64,000 nucleotides of DNA from Actinoplanes aureus (GTDB lineage Bacteria; Actinomycetota; Actinomycetes; Mycobacteriales; Micromonosporaceae). The DNA lies in NCBI RefSeq assembly GCF_015704865.1, contig NZ_JADQTO010000014.1:147114-211113 (forward strand), written 5' to 3'. The notes beneath the pieces are model-generated. The model did not search any database, was not told the origin of the DNA, and was given only the letters and a program-made list of their open reading frames with translations. Shown in pieces: positions 43,205 through 51,602 of this stretch (position 1 is its first letter; every line of letters begins with the position of its first letter). Made by a program: the position numbers and the translations under genes.

Positions 43205-44779
43205 ATGGACGAGCAGCAGGCGACCCGGGACGGCGATACCGGTACGCCGCCCGCCGCGCGGCCGCCCGCGAACGACGGCGAGGGCTACACCCCACCTCCA
43301 CCCCCCGCCCCGGGCGCGCTCTGGGCCGCTACCTCCGACGCTTCCGCCAAGTCATCCGACGACGACAGCTCGAGCGCTGAACCGCCGAACGGCAAGGCGA
43401 CGACCTCCAGCGCGCCGGTCTCGGCGGCACCCAGCGCGGGCAAGGCCGCGGTACCGGCATCGAGCCGGGCCACAGCTCCGGCATCGGCTCCAGCAGAGAC
43501 TCCGAAGGCGGGCTACGCGGGTTCGGCCCGGCCGATCTCCGCCGCGCCCGGCGCGGGTGCGGCTCGCGCCGCGGTGCCCGGTGCCCTGCACCCCTCCGGC
43601 GACGTGCACGCTGCCGCCGGCCGGCCAACCGTCTACGGCGCCCCGCACCAGACCCCCGACTCAGCGGAACCGCACCGGCCATCCGGCGCAGCGGAACCGC
43701 ACCAGATCGCCGATCCCGCCGAGCCCGCGCCGGAGAAGCCCGCACCCGCCGAGCCGGAGCCGAGCGAGCCGGAACCCGACAAGCCGGAGCCCGCCGAGCC
43801 TCAGCCCGACAAGCCCGAGCCCACCGAGCCCGAGCCGCACCCGGCGCCACCCCGCCCGGTCCCGTCGAAGCCCGGCGAGCCAAAACCAGGCGAGCGACCG
43901 GAGCCCGGACCCCCCGAGCCGATCAAACCGCCACCCTTCCCGGAGCCGCCCGGCCCGTTCCCGACGCCCGCTCCCGAGCCGGCGCCCTCCCCGGTGCCGC
44001 CGGACCCCGGCCCCAGCCCGATACCGCCCGGCCCCGGTCCCAGCCCGATACCGCCCGCTCCGGTTCCACCCAGCCCCGTGCCGCCGACCCCGGTCCCACC
44101 CAGCCCGGTGCCACCCGGCCCCGGACCCGACCCGAGCCCCGTTCCGCCCGGTCCGGTACCCCCAGGCCCCGGGCCGAGCCCGGTGCCACCCGGCCCCGGC
44201 CCGGATCCGGTGCCGCCCGGCCCTGGACCAAGCCCGGTCCCGCCCGGCCCCGGACCGAGCCCGGTGCCGGGTCCGGTGCCGCCGATCGTCCCGCCGCCCC
44301 CGGTCATCGGGAGCGGGCTGCCCGCCTATACGCTGCCGCCAAGCACCGGCCCGGCCGGTCTGCCTCCGACGACGTACGGCAAGGCGAACCCGGAGAACAT
44401 CGACATGACGCAGCCGGTACGCAATGGCCCCCCGACCCCGCACGGCGCGCCGGCCTGGGGCTCGCCGACCACCCCGGTGGATCCGGTGTCCGGTGGGGTG
44501 CCGCAGCAGCGTGGGCAGGGCACCGTCTACAGCACCGGCGGGTACCCGGCGATCGACATGACGATGCCGGTCTCCGACCCGCTGGAGAACTCCGGCTCGC
44601 TGACCGGCCACATCCTGGCCCAGGGCTGGTACGACGCTCCGGTCGAGCAGCGTCGCAGCAACTTCAAGGTGGTCGTGGCCATGTTGGCCGTCCTCGGCCT
44701 GCTGGTTACGGTGAGCCTCGTGTTCGTGTTCACAGCGGGTGACGCTTTCACCGACATGATTAAGAACATGACCAACTGA
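43205..44779 (+). CDS. Proline-rich single-pass membrane protein
   Basis: A 524-aa protein with a hydrophilic, Ala/Pro/Glu-rich N-terminal ~450 residues and one membrane helix near the C-terminus (VVVAMLAVLGLLVTVSLVFV). It has no signal peptide at the front, so the long repeat region is expected on the cytoplasmic side, or the helix acts as a tail anchor. Two repeat blocks are visible: EPEP/KPEP units (~180-230) and PGPGPSPVPP units (~260-365). ATG 43205 follows GGGAGG. Function is unknown; the neighbour is a cell-wall hydrolase. Confidence 0.78.
   Translation: MDEQQATRDGDTGTPPAARPPANDGEGYTPPPPPAPGALWAATSDASAKSSDDDSSSAEPPNGKATTSSAPVSAAPSAGKAAVPASSRATAPASAPAETPKAGYAGSARPISAAPGAGAARAAVPGALHPSGDVHAAAGRPTVYGAPHQTPDSAEPHRPSGAAEPHQIADPAEPAPEKPAPAEPEPSEPEPDKPEPAEPQPDKPEPTEPEPHPAPPRPVPSKPGEPKPGERPEPGPPEPIKPPPFPEPPGPFPTPAPEPAPSPVPPDPGPSPIPPGPGPSPIPPAPVPPSPVPPTPVPPSPVPPGPGPDPSPVPPGPVPPGPGPSPVPPGPGPDPVPPGPGPSPVPPGPGPSPVPGPVPPIVPPPPVIGSGLPAYTLPPSTGPAGLPPTTYGKANPENIDMTQPVRNGPPTPHGAPAWGSPTTPVDPVSGGVPQQRGQGTVYSTGGYPAIDMTMPVSDPLENSGSLTGHILAQGWYDAPVEQRRSNFKVVVAMLAVLGLLVTVSLVFVFTAGDAFTDMIKNMTN
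43990..44285 (+). repeat. Proline-rich coding repeats (PGPGPSPVPP units)
   Basis: Around twelve imperfect units coding for P-G-P-G-P-S/D-P-V-P-P and V-P-P-S/T/G-P, built from CCC, CCG and GGC codons. They lie within the membrane protein gene at 43205. Such tandem repeats are prone to change in copy number. Confidence 0.8.
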
Positions 44780-44909
44780 CGGGCCTCCGTCACCCGTTCG
44801 GTGACCAGCGGGGTTTGCTGCGACAGGCGGCACGACCTAAGCTGGCGAGGTTGTGCTCCGGGGTGAGCCTGCCCACTACCCGACGGGAATGCGGTCGGCG
44901 GTGGAGGCG

Positions 44910-44964
44910 TTGCCCCGTACACTGATGGTAGTTATTGACGCGGCGTGCCAACCCGGTGCACGCC
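44910..44964 (+). promoter_or_regulatory. Candidate promoter and leader hairpin of the RNA helicase gene
   Basis: TTGCCC (44910-44915) and TATTGA (44933-44938) are 17 bp apart and could form a promoter in the 276-bp gap. Just after it, GGCGTGC (44942-44948) pairs with GCACGCC (44958-44964), giving a 7-bp hairpin at the putative transcript start and a leader of about 110 nt. Long structured leaders are common in cold-shock RNA helicase genes. The rest of the gap shows nothing clear. Confidence 0.3.
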
Positions 44965-45055
44965 ACGGGCGTTCTTGCGGGCATTTCAGCGAGCGGTTGC
45001 TTTCGACAGCCGCGGCGGGCCATTCGCGAGCATGCGCCCCCGTAGAGAGGTTCTC

Positions 45056-46795
45056 TTGACCACTTTCGCTGATCCCAGCACGTTCCCGTCCGTACACGAG
45101 ATCCCCGTTACTGAAATCCCGGAGCCGGAGACCGCCCCCGCCGCGCCCGCCGCCCCGGTGACCAGCTTCTCCGATCTGGGCCTGCCCGCCGAGATCGTCC
45201 GAGTCCTCACCCGTGAGGGCATCACCACCCCGTTCGAGATTCAGGCCGCGACCGTTCCGGACGCGCTGGCCGGTCGTGACGTGCTCGGCCGTGGCCAGAC
45301 CGGCTCCGGGAAGACGCTCGCCTTCGGCCTGCCGGTGCTGGCTCGTACGGCGCAGAGCGGCAAGGCCCGCCCGCACTACCCCAAGGCCCTGATCCTGGTT
45401 CCGACGCGCGAGCTGGCGATGCAGGTCGCCGACGCGCTGATGCCGATCGGCCGTTCGGTGGGCGTCTTCCTGAAGACCGCCGTCGGCGGCGTTCCGTATG
45501 ACCGGCAGATGGACGCTCTGCGCCGCGGCGTCGAAGTGATCGTCGCCACCCCGGGACGGCTCGGCGACCTGATCGAGCGGGGCGCCTGCAAGCTCGACGA
45601 CGTCGAGGTCACCGTGCTCGACGAAGCCGACCAGATGGCCGACATGGGCTTCCTCCCGGAGGTCACCGACCTGCTGGCCAAGACCCCGGAGAACGCGCAG
45701 CGGCTGCTCTTCTCGGCCACTCTGGACGGTGACGTCGACACCCTGGTCCGGCGCTTCATGCACGACCCGGTGACGCACTCCACCGCCCCGGCGGAGGCCA
45801 GCGTCTCCACCATGGATCACCACCTGCTGCTGATCCCGCCGGCGGAGAAGTTCCCGATCACCTCGTGGATCGCCAACCGGGAGGGCAAGACCATCGTCTT
45901 CGCCCGCACCCAGATGGGCGTGGACCGGCTGGCCGAGCAGCTCGCGGCGGTCGGCGTGCGCGCCGGTGCGCTGCACGGCGGCAAGACCCAGCGGGTGCGC
46001 ACGCGCACGCTTGCGGAGTTCAAGGAAGGCCGGACGAACGTCCTGGTGGCGACCGACGTCGCCGCTCGGGGCATCCACGTCGACGGCATCTCCATGGTCG
46101 TGCACGTCGACCCGCCGAAGGACCCGAAGGACTACCTGCACCGGGCCGGGCGTACGGCTCGGGCCGGCGAGTCCGGCGCGGTCGTCACGCTGGTGCTCCC
46201 GAAGCAGCGTCGCAGCACGCAGGCCATGATGGCCAAGGCCGGAGTCGCTCCGGGCGAGGTCCGGGTGCGCATCGGCGACGACAAGCTGGCCGACATCACC
46301 GGCGCCCGCGAGCCGAGCGGCATTCCGGTTGTGGAAGAGCCGGAGCCGCGCCGTGAGCGGGGCGACCGTCCGCGCCGGTTCGGTGACCGCCCGCGCGGCG
46401 GGTTCGGCGACCGGCCGCAGCGTTCCTACGGCGACCGTGGCGGGGACCGCAACGGCGGCGAGCGCAACTTCGGCGACCGGCCGCGGCGGCCGTACGGCGA
46501 CCGGCCGGCGGGTGACCGTGAGCGGTCCGGCGGCACCGGCGGTACCGGCGGCGACCGTCAGTTCGGGGATCGCCAGTTCGGCGACCGTCCGCGTGGGGAC
46601 CGGAACTTCGGCGACCGCCCGGTGCGCACCGAGCGGACCGGTGGCGACCGTCACTTCGGTGACCGGCCGTTCGGGGACCGCCCGGCGCGTACTGGTGACC
46701 GTCCGACCGGCCAGCGCCGGGAGGGCTTCCGCACCGATCGCCGGGAGGGCCCGTCCGGCCGTTTCGGCACGGCTCGCCCGGCCCGCAGTCACTGA
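45056..46795 (+). CDS. DEAD-box ATP-dependent RNA helicase
   Basis: RNA helicase (579 aa) of the CsdA/RhlE type, likely acting in cold shock, ribosome assembly or RNA decay. All core motifs are present: GQTGSGKT (I), PTRELAMQV (Ia), TPGRLGDL (Ib), LDEADQMADMGF (II), FSATLDG (III) and HRAGRTARAG (VI). The C-terminal ~140 residues are a basic, Gly/Asp/Arg-rich tail of repeated FGDRP units, a probable RNA-binding tail. The TTG at 45056 follows AGAGAGG; an ATG at 45032 would add 8 residues. It ends at a strong terminator. Confidence 0.93.
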   Translation: MTTFADPSTFPSVHEIPVTEIPEPETAPAAPAAPVTSFSDLGLPAEIVRVLTREGITTPFEIQAATVPDALAGRDVLGRGQTGSGKTLAFGLPVLARTAQSGKARPHYPKALILVPTRELAMQVADALMPIGRSVGVFLKTAVGGVPYDRQMDALRRGVEVIVATPGRLGDLIERGACKLDDVEVTVLDEADQMADMGFLPEVTDLLAKTPENAQRLLFSATLDGDVDTLVRRFMHDPVTHSTAPAEASVSTMDHHLLLIPPAEKFPITSWIANREGKTIVFARTQMGVDRLAEQLAAVGVRAGALHGGKTQRVRTRTLAEFKEGRTNVLVATDVAARGIHVDGISMVVHVDPPKDPKDYLHRAGRTARAGESGAVVTLVLPKQRRSTQAMMAKAGVAPGEVRVRIGDDKLADITGAREPSGIPVVEEPEPRRERGDRPRRFGDRPRGGFGDRPQRSYGDRGGDRNGGERNFGDRPRRPYGDRPAGDRERSGGTGGTGGDRQFGDRQFGDRPRGDRNFGDRPVRTERTGGDRHFGDRPFGDRPARTGDRPTGQRREGFRTDRREGPSGRFGTARPARSH

Positions 46796-46807
46796 TTGAT
46801 CTGATCG

Positions 46808-46838
46808 AAGGCCCGGCACGCATCGCGTGCCGGGCCTT
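46808..46838 (+). terminator. Strong terminator hairpin
   Basis: A perfect 14-bp stem (46808-46821 with 46825-46838) and ATC loop, 12 nt after the RNA helicase stop. The stem ends in CCTT and is followed by CGGCGTTGTTGG, a weak uridine-containing run. Confidence 0.85.
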
Positions 46839-46984
46839 CGGCGTTGTTGGGCCGGAGCCCGGCGGTCGCGCTGGGGCCTGGATTGGCTCCTGGATCGCGT
46901 CGTAGCAGGGGACTGTGCGGAACGCGTACCTCGAAGGGTTTGCAGAAAAGCGCAAGAAACCGCCGAAGCAGGTAGGTTACCGGC

Positions 46985-47614
46985 ATGCCGCTACCCACAG
47001 CGTTGTTCTGGGAGCGCCGCGACGTTGCCGGCGCCGAGCATGCGTTGCTCGAGGCACGCACCGGGCTGTACGCGCACGGCACCGCGCTGGCCGCCGCCCC
47101 GGTGCCGTATGCGTGCCATTACGAGCTACAGACCGACCCAGGCTGGCTGACTACCCGGCTGGACGTCCGCACCGAGGGTGCCGGCTGGAGCCGGAGTGTG
47201 CGGCTGGAGCTGGCCGCCGGGCGCTGGCGGGTCACCGCCACCGAGTCGGGCGATCTCGACGCGGCGCTGGTCGCGGCCGGGCATGCCCGCGCCGGGCTGC
47301 CCGGCAGTGAGGATCCCGATCTGCTCTACGGTGCGTTCGACGCTGATCTGGGCGGCTCGCCGCTGACGAACAGCCTGCCGATCCGCCGGCTGGACCTGCT
47401 GAAGGCGGAGACCGGTGTCGCGCACCGGCTCAGCGTCGCGTGGGTGCTGGTGCCGAGCCTGGAGGTGGTGCAGGCGGACCAGATCTACACGCCGCTCGGC
47501 GGCAACCGGGTCCGGTTCGCGAGCGAGACCTTCAGTGCGGACCTGGTCTGTGACGACGACGGTTTCCTGGTCGACTACCCGGGGCTGGCGCAGCGGGTCA
47601 CACCCGGCTCTTGA
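46985..47614 (+). CDS. Putative glycolipid-binding domain protein
   Basis: A 209-aa cytoplasmic-looking protein that fits the putative glycolipid-binding family (DUF1089): it has CHYELQTDPGWLTTRLDVRT near residue 44 and ends with QIYTPLGGNRVRFAS and DFLVDYPGL-like (DGFLVDYPGLAQRV) motifs. Predicted beta-rich. The ligand is not shown. ATG 46985 has a moderate ribosome site. Its last 17 nt overlap the convergent peptidase gene. Confidence 0.78.
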   Translation: MPLPTALFWERRDVAGAEHALLEARTGLYAHGTALAAAPVPYACHYELQTDPGWLTTRLDVRTEGAGWSRSVRLELAAGRWRVTATESGDLDAALVAAGHARAGLPGSEDPDLLYGAFDADLGGSPLTNSLPIRRLDLLKAETGVAHRLSVAWVLVPSLEVVQADQIYTPLGGNRVRFASETFSADLVCDDDGFLVDYPGLAQRVTPGS

Positions 47615-48923
47615 TCCAGCTCAGGCAGGCCTTGTCGACGGTCTTGAAGGGCTGACCGAACGCTTCCGGGGCGGCCTCGGCCGGTTTGCGCCCCTTCCGC
47701 AGGACCAGGTCGGCGAACCGCATGAGCTTCGGCTCGCCGTACTTGGTGGCCATGCACGCGCTCGCGTAGTGCCCCATCGCGTAGAGGGTGGAGACGGTCA
47801 GATCGTCGGCCTCGTTGGTCAGCGACTTCACCGCGATCGACTTGGGTGCGCCGCGCTTCTGGAAGGCCTCGGCCAGCGCGTACCGGCTGTAGGTGTTCTG
47901 CGGCTTCTTCGGGTAGGCGCCGATGTATTCGGCGATGCCCTCGACCAGCCACTGGTCGTCGTCGGTGTCCCGGGTGCTGAGCCCGGCGAGGGTGACGACG
48001 TGCGCGAGCTCGTGCTGAATGATGAGCGACATGTCCTGTTCCTGGAGAACCTTGCGGGTCCGCAGGACGATGTCGGTGCCGGCGGAGTTGAGCGGGAGGG
48101 CGTAGCCGATCGCCCACGGCTTGTCGTTGCCGCCGTACCAGGACTTCCAGGACTTGTCGTCGGCCAGATAGATCCGGTACCGGGCGGCCTGCTTGTTGCC
48201 GACCAGGACGGCGTACCGGTCGGTGACGAGCGCCGCCTTCTCCGCGACCTTGAGGATCTTCTTGAGGTGCTTCTTCTGGCTGCCGGGGCCGGCCACGATC
48301 ACTCGCTTTCCGGTGGCGAAGCTGAGCGCCTGTCCCTCCCAGGGCGGGGCGGAGAGGGCGCCCTGGTTCTTGGTCGTCTCCAGCCCGGTGATGACGTAAC
48401 GGTCGCCGCGCTGCGTGAACGTCACGTCCTGGTAGAGCTTCGGCGGGCCGGACGAGTACGTGTTGCGCCACTGCGGGCAAGCCGCGCCCTGGAAGCAGTA
48501 GCTGAGGGTGGCGCTGACGATGGCCGCGGCCTTCTTCGACACCGGACCGGGCCGGCCGTGGTACTCGACCTGACCGATACCGATCCCCCGGAGGTTGCGG
48601 AACGTCGTCCGGTACCGGGCGACCAGCTTCGGCTGCTTCGCGTCGACCGGAGCGAGAAAGGCCTTCTCGTCGCCGTCGCTCAGGGCCGCCGCCTGGGCTT
48701 CCAGCACGTCGAGACCGCGCTCGAAGGGGGTCGGTGCCCGGGACGGCTTGGGGGTCGGCACTGCGGCGGCCGGTTCGTCGGCCTCGGGCCAGAGGACTGC
48801 GGCCGCGCCGCCACCGGCCAGAACCACGAACGCGACGAGGATCGCGATCAGCGACTTCCGCTTCCGCTCCGGGGAAGGGGGAACCGGAGGTGAACGATCT
48901 TCCACGACCGTGGATCTAATCAC
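47598..48923 (-). CDS. Membrane-anchored gluzincin-type metallopeptidase
   Basis: A 441-aa protein with one N-terminal membrane helix (residues ~22-45), a Pro-rich linker, and an extracellular domain. The zinc motif HELAH (304-308) and downstream WLVEGIAEYIG (second Glu ligand) match peptidase MA-like gluzincins, so it is a likely extracellular zinc protease. GTG 48923 is used; nearby GTGs could also serve. Substrate is unknown. It stands between the glycolipid-binding gene and the Cds1-like gene. Confidence 0.85.
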   Translation of the reverse strand: MIRSTVVEDRSPPVPPSPERKRKSLIAILVAFVVLAGGGAAAVLWPEADEPAAAVPTPKPSRAPTPFERGLDVLEAQAAALSDGDEKAFLAPVDAKQPKLVARYRTTFRNLRGIGIGQVEYHGRPGPVSKKAAAIVSATLSYCFQGAACPQWRNTYSSGPPKLYQDVTFTQRGDRYVITGLETTKNQGALSAPPWEGQALSFATGKRVIVAGPGSQKKHLKKILKVAEKAALVTDRYAVLVGNKQAARYRIYLADDKSWKSWYGGNDKPWAIGYALPLNSAGTDIVLRTRKVLQEQDMSLIIQHELAHVVTLAGLSTRDTDDDQWLVEGIAEYIGAYPKKPQNTYSRYALAEAFQKRGAPKSIAVKSLTNEADDLTVSTLYAMGHYASACMATKYGEPKLMRFADLVLRKGRKPAEAAPEAFGQPFKTVDKACLSWIKSRV

Positions 48924-48939
48924 GGTCCGTCGATAGCTG

Positions 48940-50031
48940 CTATCCCGTCCAGTTCCCGTCGGCCAGGAAGCGGCCGACCACGGTCGCGTACGGGCTCAGG
49001 TCCAGCCGCTGCGCGGCGACCCACTCGTCGGAGTAGTAGGTGTCGGCGTACCGCTCGCCGCCGTCACAGATCAACGTGACCACGGACCCGGTCCGCCCGG
49101 CCGCGAGCATCTCGGCGATCAGCCGGAACGCGCCCCACAGGTTGGTGCCGGTCGAGCCACCGAGCCGGCGGCCCAGCACCGCGGAGCCGGCCCGCATCGC
49201 CGCCAGCGACGCGGCATCCGGTACGTGCACCATCCGGTCCACGACGGCGGGCTGGAAGGACGCCTCCACCCGGGGCCGCCCGATGCCCTCGATCCGCGAT
49301 CCGCGGCCGGTCACGACGTTCCAGTCGCCGGTGACATAAGCCTGCCAGAAGGCTGATCCCTCGGGGTCGACAACGCAGAGCTTCGTCGGGAATCGGCGGT
49401 AGCGGGCGTACCGGCCGATGGTCGCGCTGGTGCCACCGGTGCCGGCGCCGACCACGATCCACGCCGGTACGGGGTGCCGCTCCAACGCCAGCTGGCTGTA
49501 GATCGACTCCGCGATATTGTTGTTGCCCCGCCAGTCGGTGGCCCGTTCGGCGTGCGTGAACTGGTCCATGAAGTGCCCGCCCAGCTCGGCCGTGAGCCGC
49601 CGGGCCTCGGCCACCACCGCGGTGGGGTCGGGCACCAGATGGCACTTGCCGCCCTGGAACTCGATCAGCGAGATCTTCTCCGGGGAGGTGGCGGCCGGCA
49701 TCACCGCGATGAACGGCAGACCGAGCATTCGCGCGAAATATGCTTCGCTCACCGCGGTCGATCCGGACGAGGCTTCCACGATCGTCGTATCCGGGCCGAT
49801 CCAGCCATTGCAGAGGGCATACAGGAAAAGCGAACGTGCCAGACGGTGCTTGAGTGAACCAGTGGGGTGCGACGACTCGTCCTTGAGGTAGAGATCGATT
49901 CCCCAGGAGGCCGGCAGCGGGAACGGCAGCAGGTGGGTGTCGGCGGACCGATTGGCGTCCGCCTCGACCAGTCCGATCGCGTCCCGGGTCCAGTCGCGGA
50001 CGGCATCGTCGCAGCGGTCGAGGGACGTCAT
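48940..50031 (-). CDS. Cysteine synthase-like PLP enzyme (Cds1-like cysteine desulfhydrase)
   Basis: Fold-type II PLP enzyme (363 aa). Lys61 in HPTGSLKHRLA is the cofactor lysine, ASSGSTAVSEAYFARMLGLP binds the cofactor carboxylate or substrate and GAGTGGTSATIGRYARY the phosphate. Mycobacterial Cds1 (L-cysteine desulfhydrase) has this length and N-terminus and releases H2S from cysteine. ATG 50031 overlaps the Lrp regulator by 4 nt, so the regulator is probably specific for it and senses an amino acid. Confidence 0.88.
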   Translation of the reverse strand: MTSLDRCDDAVRDWTRDAIGLVEADANRSADTHLLPFPLPASWGIDLYLKDESSHPTGSLKHRLARSLFLYALCNGWIGPDTTIVEASSGSTAVSEAYFARMLGLPFIAVMPAATSPEKISLIEFQGGKCHLVPDPTAVVAEARRLTAELGGHFMDQFTHAERATDWRGNNNIAESIYSQLALERHPVPAWIVVGAGTGGTSATIGRYARYRRFPTKLCVVDPEGSAFWQAYVTGDWNVVTGRGSRIEGIGRPRVEASFQPAVVDRMVHVPDAASLAAMRAGSAVLGRRLGGSTGTNLWGAFRLIAEMLAAGRTGSVVTLICDGGERYADTYYSDEWVAAQRLDLSPYATVVGRFLADGNWTG

Positions 50032-50477
50032 CCGAGACCTGGCTGGGGCCGGTGTTCCCACTTGGTGGACAGCGCGATAGCGGTCCGGGTCGATGCGACG
50101 CCCGGCGTCCGATTGATCCGCACGATCAGCTGCTCCAGCTCGGCGATCGTGCCCACCCGCACGATGAGCTGGTAAGACTCCACTCCCGCCATGAAATAGC
50201 AGCTCTCCACCTCGGGCATCGCGCGCACCGCGGCGAGCACGTCGTCGGTGTCCGCACCGGAGTCCTCGATGATGCCGATCAGCGCGGTGACGCCGAGCCC
50301 AATCGCCTCATGGTCGATGTCGGCCCGATAGCCACGGATCGTTCCGGCGGTCTCGAGCTTACCCACACGCTCGTGCACGGCGGGTGCGGAGAGCCCGACC
50401 TTGCGGGCGAGTTCGGCGTACGACGAGCGGGCGTTCTCTCGTAGCAGGTCGATCAGCCGGAGGTCGATGGAGTCCAT
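50028..50477 (-). CDS. Lrp/AsnC family transcriptional regulator
   Basis: A 149-aa feast/famine regulator with an N-terminal helix-turn-helix (MDSIDLRLIDLLRENARSSY, AELARKVGLSAPAVHERVGK) and a C-terminal RAM domain that binds amino acids (GADTDDVLAAVRAMPEVESC). ATG 50477. It is coupled to the Cds1-like gene downstream and likely adjusts cysteine breakdown. The small repeat GGTTGAAACC just upstream (50478-50487) may be part of its own control site. Confidence 0.93.
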   Translation of the reverse strand: MDSIDLRLIDLLRENARSSYAELARKVGLSAPAVHERVGKLETAGTIRGYRADIDHEAIGLGVTALIGIIEDSGADTDDVLAAVRAMPEVESCYFMAGVESYQLIVRVGTIAELEQLIVRINRTPGVASTRTAIALSTKWEHRPQPGLG

Positions 50478-50690
50478 GGTTGAAACCCTAATCGGGTGGC
50501 GCTCCAGCCTTCACGCCCGGTAGCGGTGAATGGGCGGCAGGATAATGACCACTGTCGCAATCGGGGCTTTTTCCGCATTTCACGGACTTGGTTCAGGGGC
50601 GGTGCTCTAATGGCTTTACGTCCAGATCGAGCACGCCGACACTCACCGTGACCACCGGCCGCTCCAGATACCAAACCGGAGGAGGGGGTT

Positions 50691-50966
50691 GTGGACACTG
50701 GAGATCGTCTGCTGACACCGGGTGAGGTGGCCGCGTTATTCCGCGTCGACCCCAAGACGGTAACGCGTTGGGCTGCGGCCGGACGCATCGGCAGCATCCG
50801 TACTCCCGGTGGACACCGCCGATTCCGCGAGTCCGAAGTCCGCGCTCTGCTTGAGGGCGACGGCGTGATCGAGGAAATGCGCGAGGACGACGCCGCCAAC
50901 AAGCCGCGTAACAACGGCCCCACTAACCCGGGCGCGGGCTACGGCCCGCCCAACGGGTTGCGCTGA
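50691..50966 (+). CDS. bldC: Developmental transcriptional regulator BldC
   Basis: MerR-like DNA-binding protein (91 aa). The single HTH domain (LLTPGEVAALFRVDPKTVTR through TPGGHRRFRESEVRALLEG, residues ~8-58) is nearly invariant in actinobacteria; BldC controls the start of differentiation in Streptomyces. GTG 50691 follows a long GGAGGAGGGGG ribosome site. It has ~20 more residues than the 68-aa Streptomyces protein, in a polar tail (NKPRNNGPTNPGAGYGPPNG). That tail overlaps mqnM on the other strand by 28 bp. The 213 bp upstream contain no clear promoter match. Confidence 0.93.
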   Translation: MDTGDRLLTPGEVAALFRVDPKTVTRWAAAGRIGSIRTPGGHRRFRESEVRALLEGDGVIEEMREDDAANKPRNNGPTNPGAGYGPPNGLR

Positions 50967-51586
50967 GCACGTCCCTCACCCAATTCGCCGGTCCATTTCC
51001 GGAAGAGCGAGTGGGGTACGCCCAAAGCGTCCAGCACCTTGCCGGCCACGAAGTCGATCAGTTGTTGTGCCGTCGCGTCCGCCCCGGATCCATAGAACCC
51101 GGGACTGGCCGGCAGCACCACCGCCCCGGCGTCGTGCAGGGCGATCAGGTGCTCCAGGTGACTACGGGTAACCGGCGTCTCTCGCGGAACGATGACTGTC
51201 CGTCGCCGTTCCTTGAGATTCACCTCGGCCGCGCGTTGTAGCAGGTCCTTGGACAAGCCGATGGCGATGCCCGCACAGGCGGCCGTGCTGGCCGGCACCA
51301 CGACCATCCCGCGCGCCGGGTACGAGCCACTGCTCGGCCCGGCGGCCAGGTCCCCGGTCGGCCAGTAGGCCAGATCGCCGAGATCCCGGCCGAGCCAGGC
51401 CGCCAGATCGTCCTTCCAGTGCGCGTCGCGGATCGTCGCGCCGGTCTCGTCCAGCAGGGTGAGCCGGGCGGCCCGGGAGACGACCAGGTCGACGGACTCA
51501 CCGGCGTCCAGCAGAGCGGTCAGCACCGCCTTGGCGTACGGGGTGCCGGAGGCTCCGGAGATGCCGACGATCCACGGTTCACGCAT
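50939..51586 (-). CDS. mqnM: Flavin prenyltransferase, UbiX-like (MqnM)
   Basis: UbiX-family enzyme (215 aa) that makes prenylated FMN, the cofactor needed by UbiD-type decarboxylases. N-terminal GISGASGTPYAKAVLTALL and the VVPASTAACAGIAIGLSKDL block are diagnostic, as is PRETPVTRSHLEHLIALHDA. In this setting it serves the MqnL decarboxylase encoded nearby in late menaquinone synthesis. ATG 51586 follows the sigma-partner gene by 16 nt. Confidence 0.92.
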   Translation of the reverse strand: MREPWIVGISGASGTPYAKAVLTALLDAGESVDLVVSRAARLTLLDETGATIRDAHWKDDLAAWLGRDLGDLAYWPTGDLAAGPSSGSYPARGMVVVPASTAACAGIAIGLSKDLLQRAAEVNLKERRRTVIVPRETPVTRSHLEHLIALHDAGAVVLPASPGFYGSGADATAQQLIDFVAGKVLDALGVPHSLFRKWTGELGEGRAQRNPLGGP

Positions 51587-51602
51587 GCCTACCAGTGTGC
51601 CG

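Noticed and set aside
43990..44285. CRISPR-like or non-coding tandem repeats
   Set aside because: The units are irregular, lack spacers, and stay in frame as proline-rich coding sequence.
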